From Halocalculus aciditolerans (GTDB lineage Archaea > Halobacteriota > Halobacteria > Halobacteriales > Halobacteriaceae), in NCBI RefSeq assembly GCF_014647475.1, contig NZ_BMPG01000004.1, positions 62,001 to 126,000 of the forward strand: 64,000 nucleotides of DNA. The letters are read 5' to 3'. Below are positions 34,208-41,582 of this stretch, piece after piece. Position 1 is the first letter of the stretch. The number at the start of each line of letters is the position of its first letter. Under the pieces are notes generated by a model that had not been told where the DNA came from, searched no databases, and was given only the letters and a program-made list of their open reading frames with translations. The translations under genes and the position numbers were made by a program.

Positions 34208-35468
34208 CGAGACCCTCCGGAGTGGGGAGCGCGCGAATCGAGCGGGGCGGAACGAGGTAGTTGCCTCGGTGCGTGACGTCGATGTACTGGAGGATGCCGT
34301 TGTTGTTGCGCTGGCCGACGGGCGTGGACTCGGCGAGGTCGGTGCCGTTCATCGCTTCGCGCGTCCGCACGAACTCGTCGATGGTGCGCTGGAAGGAGAG
34401 GAAGTGGAGGCCGGCGTGACCGCCGTCGGTGGAGTCGAAGTCGCGGCGGAGGAGGAGCGGGCGGTCGTTCTCGCGGAGACTGAACAGCTTCTGGGCGTGG
34501 CCGACGAGGCCGTCTTCGTTCGCGGCGTCTTCGGCGGGTTTGGCCTGGTCCATCGCCGCGTCAGTGCCGAGGTTGTCGCCGACGCCGTCGACGACGCCGT
34601 GTTTCGCGTGGTAGGGGGCGAACATCTTGCCGACGCGCTGGTAGCGGTCGTCCTGCTCGTACCACTGCCCGAGGTCGAGCGTCATGTGGGAGGCGTGGAG
34701 GGTCGTGCCGCCCGCGAAGGCCCCCTCGGGGATGGTGACGCGGTCCTCGGGGGCCTGCGTCTGCCGGTAGTCGGATTTGAACCCCATGTAGAGCGGGGCG
34801 TCCTCGGGAACGGGCTCGGAGTCGGGGACGCCGTCGACGTCCTGGTGGGCGGCGGGCTGGCCCGCGCCCTTGAAGCCCGTGCGCCGCGTCGCGACCGAGA
34901 ACACCTCGGTGAGCGCGCCCGCGACGTCGACGCCGTTCAGCGTCTCCGCCTCGCCAGTGAGGGCTTCCTCGGCGGCGAGGAGGACGTGGCCGTGGTCGCT
35001 CGCCAGGTAGAGCACCGCGTCGGGCGTGTCGAGGACGGGGTCCTCGAAGGACGCCAACGCCTCGGGCGCGGGAAGCTCGACGCCCGATAGTTCGGCGTCG
35101 AAGCGCTCGAAGTACGCGGGCGAGTACGCCATCGCCGAGAGCAACCCAGTATTACTCCACGCGTACGCCCGGTCGAGCGTCCCGAGCGCGTTTGCGACGG
35201 TCTCCCGTTCTCCCTGCGTCGGCGTGCCGTCGCCGTCGTAGTCGAAGAGTAAGAGGAGGCGGTGCGTCGGCGGCGCGGCGTTCCCCGCGTCGTCCCGCGC
35301 GAGAGAGTCGCCCCACGCGTGCTGGCGCTCGGGAACGCTCGAAACGTCCCCCGTCGGCACGTCCGGATTCTCCGTCCGGTCCAGACACGCAGAAAGCGCG
35401 CTCGCGCCCCCGATGGCGACCGCGGCCTTCACGAACGACCGCCGGTCGAGCCCCTTTCCCCGATGCAT
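34200..35468 (-). CDS. DyP-type peroxidase-like Tat lipoprotein (DUF7405 type), catalytic Asp apparently missing
   Basis: 422 residues. Tat motif DRRSFVKA and lipobox ALSAC (Cys28). The C-terminal third GGHAGLHFLSFQRTIDEFV and NNGILQYIDVTHRGNYLVPP is typical of EfeB/DyP proteins. The usual GxxDG site seems to be GFKGAGQP, without the Asp that activates peroxide, so normal peroxidase activity is doubtful. The start at 35468 follows the Tat signal; the longer frame is not needed. First gene of the three-gene operon, divergent from cassette 2. Confidence 0.78.
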   Translation of the reverse strand: MHRGKGLDRRSFVKAAVAIGGASALSACLDRTENPDVPTGDVSSVPERQHAWGDSLARDDAGNAAPPTHRLLLLFDYDGDGTPTQGERETVANALGTLDRAYAWSNTGLLSAMAYSPAYFERFDAELSGVELPAPEALASFEDPVLDTPDAVLYLASDHGHVLLAAEEALTGEAETLNGVDVAGALTEVFSVATRRTGFKGAGQPAAHQDVDGVPDSEPVPEDAPLYMGFKSDYRQTQAPEDRVTIPEGAFAGGTTLHASHMTLDLGQWYEQDDRYQRVGKMFAPYHAKHGVVDGVGDNLGTDAAMDQAKPAEDAANEDGLVGHAQKLFSLRENDRPLLLRRDFDSTDGGHAGLHFLSFQRTIDEFVRTREAMNGTDLAESTPVGQRNNNGILQYIDVTHRGNYLVPPRSIRALPTPEGLDA

Positions 35469-35530
35469 ATACACACTGCTTCGAGACGGCCCCGTTACGG
35501 CGTTCTGGTACACCCATCGAACAGAGCGAA

Positions 35531-35557
35531 AACAAATATCCAGCACCATAGATATAT
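35531..35557 (+). promoter_or_regulatory. promoter of HTH/TumE-like cassette 2
   Basis: AACAAAT (35531-35537), ten bases, ATAGATATAT (35548-35557). The latter begins 35 bp before the ATG at 35583, the same layout as for cassette 1. An ATG inside it at 35556 is in frame but would put the start within the TATA box. Confidence 0.6.
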
Positions 35558-35582
35558 GTTCTATCCGCCCGTAGCTAGTAGT

Positions 35583-36098
35583 ATGTCCGAGAGGGGGAAC
35601 GAGAACACACAGTCGTCGATGACACGCGGAGAGCGCGTCCGCGCAGCAGCCCGCACGCTACGTACGCCCCGGACCGCCTCTTGGGTCGCCGACGAGACCG
35701 GCGTCTCAGTCAAGACCGCCCAGAAGTACCTCGACCAGCTCGTCGAAGACAACGTCCTGCGGCGAATCGAACAGGGCGACCAGACGTGCTACTGCGTCGA
35801 TCAGCTCATGGCGACCTATCGCGAAATCGCCGCCCTCCAGCGTGAACACGACCGGGAAGCGCTTACGTCCGCGCTCGAATCCATGCGTGAGAAGATTACG
35901 GAGTGGCAGGTCTCGTACGACGTCGAAACCCCGGGCGAGCTCCGTGCGAGTATCGCCGACCTCGACGACGCCGAGGAAATCGAAACGCGCCGAGAGACGG
36001 CCGCCGAGTGGGAGCACCTCGACGAGCGCATCCCCGTCGTTCGCGCCGCCCTCACCGAGTACGACTGGGCGAGCGAGCACGACACAATCCCTGTCTGA
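35583..36098 (+). CDS. DUF7342-like HTH protein, cassette 2 (putative antitoxin/regulator)
   Basis: 171 residues. HTH segment TASWVADETGVSVKTAQKYL followed by DQLVEDNVLRRIEQGDQTCY as the wing; coiled-coil second half with TEWQVSYDVETPGELR, matching EDWQSTYDVDSPDDLR of cassette 1. The ATG at 35583 fits the TATA spacing. Its TGA overlaps the next ATG (TGATG). Function as in cassette 1, inferred. Confidence 0.78.
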   Translation: MSERGNENTQSSMTRGERVRAAARTLRTPRTASWVADETGVSVKTAQKYLDQLVEDNVLRRIEQGDQTCYCVDQLMATYREIAALQREHDREALTSALESMREKITEWQVSYDVETPGELRASIADLDDAEEIETRRETAAEWEHLDERIPVVRAALTEYDWASEHDTIPV

Positions 36099-36538
36099 TG
36101 GGGCTCTCCGGGACAATCGACACCTCGGTCTACGAAGGGGTCAAAGACATCCTGCAGCGAGATCCACGGATTACGCGCGTCACGTATGAGCCTGACAGTA
36201 TCGTCAAGCGGTTCCTCCGCGCGAAAATCGACCCATCCCGAGTCAGTCCACCGACCGGACCCGAACCACCGACGCTTGACGTCGAGTGGCGCTTCACCTC
36301 GAACGACGAACAGTACCGGATTCACTACGCAGACCCGAACACCGGATTCACCTGCGGGTGGCATCGCGACGACGACCACCCTGCACTCGGCCCGGTTCAC
36401 TTCCAGTACGAGAGCGCACGCAGCGAGTCGAGCGACCACCAGCGCGCTCAGTTCGAGAACGCCGTCCCGACGGAGGTACTCTGGACCGCACTCGACCGCC
36501 TGTTCGACGAGAAAATTCCGGAGCTCGCGCAAAGCTGA
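36098..36538 (+). CDS. TumE-like small beta-rich protein, cassette 2 (putative toxin)
   Basis: 146 residues, overlapping the HTH gene by one base. Core LDVEWRFTSNDEQYRIHYAD then GFTCGWHRDDDHPALG and VHFQYE; final helix EVLWTALDRLFDEK. Same pattern as the cassette 1 partner at about 25-30% identity by eye. The N-terminal helix ends DSIVKRFLRAKI. Role inferred. Confidence 0.65.
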   Translation: MGLSGTIDTSVYEGVKDILQRDPRITRVTYEPDSIVKRFLRAKIDPSRVSPPTGPEPPTLDVEWRFTSNDEQYRIHYADPNTGFTCGWHRDDDHPALGPVHFQYESARSESSDHQRAQFENAVPTEVLWTALDRLFDEKIPELAQS

Positions 36539-36678
36539 CGAGCGTTCACAGCCGACGAACCCGATTCTCAGATGTCGGAGAGAGCCGTTTCGACGCGTGC
36601 ACCAGAACCGTGTAGGCGGCAGCACAGAAAGTGTCCGTATGAGCGATGTCTCTCGCGGTCGCGGGGGAGGGGAGTTCG

Positions 36679-37857
36679 ATGGGTAGGCCGCGGCCGGCGT
36701 CACGACTGCTCGCGCTCGCCGGCCTCGGTATCGTGCTCCTGAGTGGCGTGCCGACGGCGGCGGCGCACGGCGGCGGCCACTACCTGCCGGGCGTCCACCA
36801 GTGGTACGCGCTCGTCCCGCTCCTCGGCGGGCTCGGCGTCGTCGCCGCGGGCGTCTTCCTGCGACGCAGCGACTACGCCGTCGGCGTCGGCCGGCTCCTC
36901 ACCGTCGTCTTCTTCGGACTGGTCGTCGCCGCGTTCGGCGCGGTCGCGCTCGTCCAGCTCTCGCCCGTGCTCTCCCTCAACGTGAGCCAGCGACCGCTCA
37001 CGTCCGAGACGCTCACGGCGTTCCGCCTCATCGCCGGCGTCGCCGTCATCGCCGGGAGTTTCGCTGTCGGCCGCCTCCGCTGGCCGGAGCGACCGCGCTA
37101 CGCCGTCCTCGGCGTCCTCCTCGGCGCGTGGGTCGTCTACCCCGCCGCCTTCGACAACCTCGGCCTCCAATCCTCGGTGAATCCCGCGGGCTACGTCCTC
37201 TTCGCGAGCGTGCTCGCCGGCGTCGCCTACATCGCCTACCGGGACGCGCGCCACGCGCTCGCCGCGCTCGCCGCGGACCCGCTCGCGCGACGCTTCGGCG
37301 TCGCCGTCGGCCTCCTCGCCGCCGTCTTCTTCATGTTCTCTGCGGGCATCCTCATCATCTTCCCCGACCCCACTGGAAACATCTCGTGGGCGCACTCCTT
37401 CGTCCGCGTCCTCCCGGTCAAAGACCCGCTCGTCTACTGGCCCGCCGTCGAGTTCTGGTTCCCCAGCCTCCCCCTCACCGGCTACCTCTCTCTCGGCATG
37501 ATGGCGCTCGTCCTCTCGCTCGCCGCGCTCGTCGGCGTCAACGCCGCCATCGTCGCCTACCAGTGGCACTGCCGGGACGACGCCGGATTCAACGGCGCGG
37601 CCGGCGCGGCCGCCATCGCCGCGCCGAACGCCTGCTGTTGTTGCGGCCCCGTCCTCTCCCAGCTCGCCGTCGTCGCCCTCGGCCCCACGGCCGCGATGCC
37701 CTTCTACTGGCTCTTCATCGACGTCTCCTCGCCCTTCGGCGTGCTCTTCTTCGCCGCGAGCTTCGCGCTCCTCCTCGGGAACCTCGTCCGCTTCGCGAAC
37801 GCCGTCACGCCCACCGTCGCCGACGCCGCACCGAACGCCGCGGACGCGCCAGCCTGA
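36679..37857 (+). CDS. polytopic membrane protein with a CCCC motif, function unknown
   Basis: 392 residues, about nine helices; N-terminal signal-like helix and AAAHGGGHYLPGVHQ, then a Cys run PNACCCCGPVLSQLAV near residue 320, followed by FYWLFIDVSSPFG. Four consecutive Cys next to a helix are rare and suggest a metal or redox site near the membrane. The ATG at 36679 is chosen because hydrophobic coding follows directly; an earlier in-frame ATG (36646) is possible. It lies beside the metal-type operon and cassette 2. Confidence 0.65.
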   Translation: MGRPRPASRLLALAGLGIVLLSGVPTAAAHGGGHYLPGVHQWYALVPLLGGLGVVAAGVFLRRSDYAVGVGRLLTVVFFGLVVAAFGAVALVQLSPVLSLNVSQRPLTSETLTAFRLIAGVAVIAGSFAVGRLRWPERPRYAVLGVLLGAWVVYPAAFDNLGLQSSVNPAGYVLFASVLAGVAYIAYRDARHALAALAADPLARRFGVAVGLLAAVFFMFSAGILIIFPDPTGNISWAHSFVRVLPVKDPLVYWPAVEFWFPSLPLTGYLSLGMMALVLSLAALVGVNAAIVAYQWHCRDDAGFNGAAGAAAIAAPNACCCCGPVLSQLAVVALGPTAAMPFYWLFIDVSSPFGVLFFAASFALLLGNLVRFANAVTPTVADAAPNAADAPA

Positions 37858-37920
37858 GTCGAAACCCGCGGGCGTCGCCTCCTCACCAACCACTATGCGC
37901 GTTCTCGTCGACGTGCCGGT

Positions 37921-38559
37921 ATGGACGTGCTCCTGCTAGGTGCGAGCGGCCGAATCGGCGTACGAACTGCCAGCGAACTCACCGCGCGCGACCACTCCGT
38001 CACGGGCGTCTCTCGAAGCGGAACCATCGACGGCGTCGACGACGAGGAGGTCGTTCCCATCGCCGGCGACGCCACGAGCGCGAGCGACATCGCGAAGCTC
38101 GCCACCGCGCACGACGCCGTCGTGTCGACGCTCGGCCCGAGCGGCGACGAGAACCCCGACGTCCTCGTCGAGATGATGAACGCCGTCATCGACGGTCTCC
38201 GCACCGCGTCAGTCGACCGACTCGTCTGGACGGGCGGCGCAGGCGGCCTCAACGTCGCCCCCGAAACCAAACTCGTCGACACCGACGAGTTCCCCGAGGA
38301 GTGGGAGCCGCTCGCGCGCGCCGCCATCGACGCCTACGGCGTCCTCGAAGACGCCGACGACCTCCGGTGGACGTATCTCGCGCCCGCCGCGGTCATCGAG
38401 CCCGGCGAACGCACCGGCGACTACCGCACGAACGAAGGCGAACTCGTCACCGACGACGACGGCGACAGCTACGTCTCCATGGAGGACTTCGCCATCGCGC
38501 TCGCCGACGAACTCGAAACCGGCGACGCCATCCACACGTACACCGGCGTCGGCTACTGA
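37921..38559 (+). CDS. NAD(P)-binding atypical SDR protein
   Basis: 212 residues. Glycine-rich nucleotide motif LLLGASGRIGVRTASEL (4-20), VVSTLGPSG at about 66-74, and WTGGAGGLN at about 102-110. It resembles the NmrA/BVR-like SDR group that binds NAD(P) without a classical catalytic Tyr-Lys pair. Possible flavin reductase or redox sensor. Convergent with artA. Confidence 0.85.
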   Translation: MDVLLLGASGRIGVRTASELTARDHSVTGVSRSGTIDGVDDEEVVPIAGDATSASDIAKLATAHDAVVSTLGPSGDENPDVLVEMMNAVIDGLRTASVDRLVWTGGAGGLNVAPETKLVDTDEFPEEWEPLARAAIDAYGVLEDADDLRWTYLAPAAVIEPGERTGDYRTNEGELVTDDDGDSYVSMEDFAIALADELETGDAIHTYTGVGY

Positions 38560-38640
38560 CCGCGCGCTACAGCCCTTCCACGGGAACGCGAAACCACACG
38601 CTGAACCACGAGCCCGTGACGAGCGAGAGAGCGCGGTCGA

Positions 38641-39528
38641 CTACTCCGTCTGCGTCTCGGTGAGACCTTGGAGGTCGTACTCGTTCCCGGTGGCGACTTC
38701 GAGGAGGTCTTCGAGGAAGCCCGCGAGCTCGGGGAGAACGCGGACGAGGCCGAGCGTGATGGCGACGAGAACGACGAGTGAGAGCGACTGGGCGATGATG
38801 CGGTCGGCGACGATGTAGGAGACCATGTACTGGTCGACGCCGAAGACCGGGCGGATGAGAGCCTGGAAGAACGGCCCGGCGAACCACTGCTCGCCGTTCG
38901 AGAGCGCGATGAACGCGACGCGGAGGACGTTCAGCGCGTAGATGATGGGGATGGCGACGCCGAACGCGATGGCGCGGCGGCGGAGCGGCGCGTCGACGGC
39001 CGCGATGAGCCCCGTCACCACCGCCATACTCCCGACGCCCGTGCACGCGAGGAGCACCGTCGTCACGTAGCGCTGCTCGGGCGTCACCATCAGGAAGCTA
39101 TCGTTCGGGATGTTGTACGTGATGATCTCGGGGTCGTAGCCGAGCGTGTGCAGGATCCAGTCGACGTGCGCGACGATGGCGTGCACGCCGACGACGTGCA
39201 GGTAGCGTACCGTCAGGAAGGGCAGGTAGACGATACCCATGACCGCGATCGCCTTCTGCAGCGTCGCCATCCCGTTCCGGCCGTTGTACGCGAGGTACGC
39301 CGCGTAGAGACAGCCCGGAACGGCGAGCGCGCTCAACACGCCCTCGATGGGCGACGCCTGCACGAACGCGAAATGGTCGATCAGCAGGCCCCAGAACACC
39401 GCGAAGGACGCCCAGGCCGCAACCGACACGTAGCGAGCGACCGCCTCACGTCGACCCGCGAGCACCACCGAACCCACGAACAACGCGATGACGACCCACG
39501 CGAGCCGGTCAGTCAACGCGAGAGACAT
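38641..39528 (-). CDS. artA: archaeosortase A
   Basis: 295 residues, about eight helices. The exosortase/archaeosortase signature is complete: active-site Cys in LLACTGVGSMAVV (near 161), Arg in NVLRVAFIALS (near 201) and a final His/Asp-type position further on. ArtA cleaves the PGF-CTERM tail and joins the protein to a lipid. Two PGF-CTERM proteins lie directly after it (39822 and 41583), including the S-layer protein. An acidic tail ends the protein. Confidence 0.95.
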   Translation of the reverse strand: MSLALTDRLAWVVIALFVGSVVLAGRREAVARYVSVAAWASFAVFWGLLIDHFAFVQASPIEGVLSALAVPGCLYAAYLAYNGRNGMATLQKAIAVMGIVYLPFLTVRYLHVVGVHAIVAHVDWILHTLGYDPEIITYNIPNDSFLMVTPEQRYVTTVLLACTGVGSMAVVTGLIAAVDAPLRRRAIAFGVAIPIIYALNVLRVAFIALSNGEQWFAGPFFQALIRPVFGVDQYMVSYIVADRIIAQSLSLVVLVAITLGLVRVLPELAGFLEDLLEVATGNEYDLQGLTETQTE

Positions 39529-39821
39529 TGCCCGATTCTTCGCGCCGTACCCGGAAAGCGATGACGGTCACCGCCCGATCGGCGTCGACACTGTCGGCGC
39601 ACGGAACGCCACCGCCTCATTCCCTGAATGTCCCGTCGAATTCGGCGACGTCCTCGGCCGATTCAGCGCATCCGACACCGAATCGCCGATACGGACGCTG
39701 GAGTCGACAGCGAGCGATACAGGAGTAACGGACCGTGGGACGCCGAACCCGTGAACTCGAACCAGCCCGTCTCTCATCACGACGACACTCGGGCCTCTGC
39801 CGAAGCCAAGCGGTGTCGTGT

Positions 39822-41342
39822 CTACTGCCGCCGTCCGATAAGCATGACGAGTACGAGTGCCATTAGGCCTGCTGTAACCTCGAAACCGGGTGTCGTCGTG
39901 CTCGTGGTCGTATCACTCGTGGTTGTATCCCTCGTGGTCTCGGTCGACGTCGACGTTGTCTCCGCTTCCTCCGTGGTGCTCTCGTTCGCCAGACTCACAG
40001 CCGTCTCATTGGGCGTCTGTTTCGTTCCGTTCGCAGTGAAGTTTACCGTTCCCACGCTCTGATTCGTCACGTTCACCGTCTGATTCGTCGCATTCACCGT
40101 CTGATTCGTCGCGTTCACCGTCAGATTGGTGGTCGTCGTTTGATCGCTATGATGGCTGGAGCTGCCGCTATTTCCGTTACCGTGGTCGTCTTCCTCGTTT
40201 CCGTCCGTCGAATCGGTCTCGGTTCCATCACCCCACGACTCAGGATGGAGAGCCTTCGCGAGGGTCGTAATCGGCTGAACGACGCGGGGTGCAGGCTGGT
40301 TCAAATAGTTGTTATCGAGAACCACAACGTTCCCGTTCTTCACCGCGTCAGTGCTGTTGTACGCCGAAGTTTTCGGAACAGACGGATTCTGACTATTCCG
40401 TACGATCCACTCGGGGTTCTGCTGAACAATGACCTCACTACTAATCTCCTTGTATCCAGTGATTCCTGCCTCAGCGGCGACGTTCGTCCCGCCAGCGAGC
40501 GTGATGATGTTATCGATGAACGTCTCGCTCCCGGCAGTGTACCCGTAGAAGGTGTAGAGGACGCCTGGCCGGTCAGTTCCGGAGGTCGCTTCATCGACGG
40601 TGGCGAGCCGAGATTCCATCGTGGAAACGGTCTCACTCGCTCCGTCGCAGTTCCCGGTGAGGCGGCCCGTCGCGTGAGTTTGCTCCTTGATATCCGCGAT
40701 ACTCTCCGCGGCCTCATAGTGGTAAACGGTAAGTCCGGAGTCACGGAGCGTACCCACGGTCTCGTCTGAAATCGTATCAGGGGCGAGGACCAAGTCTGGT
40801 TCGAGGGAGACGACCTTCTCTTGGTCGACATAGCTCATCCCGGATCCGGACACGTCTGCTTTCTCGCTCGCGCCGTCAAGATAACTCGCAGATCCCGTCA
40901 CCCCCACAACGCGGTCCGCAGCACCAATCTCCCAGACAATCTGCGCCGCACTCGGACTAAGCGTCACAATACGTTCCGGGGGCGTATCCATCGTGACGAC
41001 CGTTCCTGTCGCATCGGTCTCCGAGACCGGATACTCACAGGTCGTCTCAATCGGGCTTGCCCCGCTAGATGTCGTCGTCGACGTCGTTGTCGTCGATGAC
41101 GTACTGGTCGTCGTCGTTGACGTCGATGTCGTCGTTGACGTCGTTGTCGATGACGTGCTGGTCGTCGTCGTCGATGTCGTCGTCGTGGTCGTTGTCGTTG
41201 CAGTGTTCCCCGCCGCGGCAACGGGCCCAGCGGTAACCGCTTCCGGTCCACTTGCGCCTGTCGCTCCGACCGAACCAGTGATTCCCCCACTGAACACTGA
41301 GCCAATGACCACGAAGGCGAGAAGAAGGGCTCTAAGTCTCAC
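39822..41342 (-). CDS. BtuF/FecB-type substrate-binding protein anchored by PGF-CTERM
   Basis: 506 residues, GTG start. Signal peptide (1-26), Thr/Ser-rich link (about 48-92), then the class III binding domain with TPPERIVTLSPSAAQIVWEI and DRPGVLYTFYGYTAGSETF, ending about 365. After this come a His/Asp-rich stretch, a run of N-glycosylation sites (NLTVNATNQT, NATNQTVNVT), another Thr link and TTTPGFEVTAGL then a helix and RRQ, the ArtA signal. Such proteins are normally lipoproteins; ligand likely cobalamin or ferric siderophore. No permease is adjacent. Confidence 0.85.
   Translation of the reverse strand: MRLRALLLAFVVIGSVFSGGITGSVGATGASGPEAVTAGPVAAAGNTATTTTTTTTSTTTTSTSSTTTSTTTSTSTTTTSTSSTTTTSTTTSSGASPIETTCEYPVSETDATGTVVTMDTPPERIVTLSPSAAQIVWEIGAADRVVGVTGSASYLDGASEKADVSGSGMSYVDQEKVVSLEPDLVLAPDTISDETVGTLRDSGLTVYHYEAAESIADIKEQTHATGRLTGNCDGASETVSTMESRLATVDEATSGTDRPGVLYTFYGYTAGSETFIDNIITLAGGTNVAAEAGITGYKEISSEVIVQQNPEWIVRNSQNPSVPKTSAYNSTDAVKNGNVVVLDNNYLNQPAPRVVQPITTLAKALHPESWGDGTETDSTDGNEEDDHGNGNSGSSSHHSDQTTTTNLTVNATNQTVNATNQTVNVTNQSVGTVNFTANGTKQTPNETAVSLANESTTEEAETTSTSTETTRDTTTSDTTTSTTTPGFEVTAGLMALVLVMLIGRRQ
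41079..41202. repeat. (GTC)-rich trinucleotide stretch coding for the Thr/Ser link
   Basis: Runs of gtcgtc with interspersed gac and gat; on the coding strand Thr and Ser codons. Such runs can change length by slippage, altering the link between the signal and the binding domain. Confidence 0.6.
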
Positions 41343-41359
41343 ATCTCTACGAGAGACTT

Positions 41360-41377
41360 GATAAACAAAAGTTTATC
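41360..41377 (-). promoter_or_regulatory. inverted repeat GATAAAC-AAAA-GTTTATC upstream of the BtuF-like gene
   Basis: Perfect 7-bp arms with a 4-bp centre, 18-35 bp upstream of the GTG start, covering the expected TATA position. It looks like an operator rather than a terminator. It has the arm/spacer size of the DtxR-like sites at 51092 and 52342 but a different core. Confidence 0.5.
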
Positions 41378-41530
41378 TAAGACAAGTTTAGTTGTGGGTC
41401 GGGTTTGAGAGACTCAATAACGGAGTATCGCCACGCAAGCGGAGTGCTGCAGTGCTCACTCCCGGGTTTTCGGTGACCCATTCAGAGGCACGGCATCGCA
41501 GGAGCTAACGCTGCTCGGTGTAGCGCGCCA

Positions 41531-41570
41531 AAGAAAAACCGAAGCCGCGTGTGACCGCTATCGGCGGTCA
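41531..41570 (-). terminator. terminator of the S-layer glycoprotein gene
   Basis: Minus-strand hairpin tgaccgc-cgata-gcggtca (41552-41570) followed by the T-rich run cggtttttcttt (41531-41542), 12 nt after the S-layer stop. The hairpin plus oligo-T is the clearest terminator in the window. Confidence 0.7.
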
Positions 41571-41582
41571 GTCGTAGTTAGT

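Noticed and set aside
39568-39780. 70-codon frame between artA and the BtuF-like gene
   Set aside because: No motif, no promoter at the right distance and average non-coding composition.
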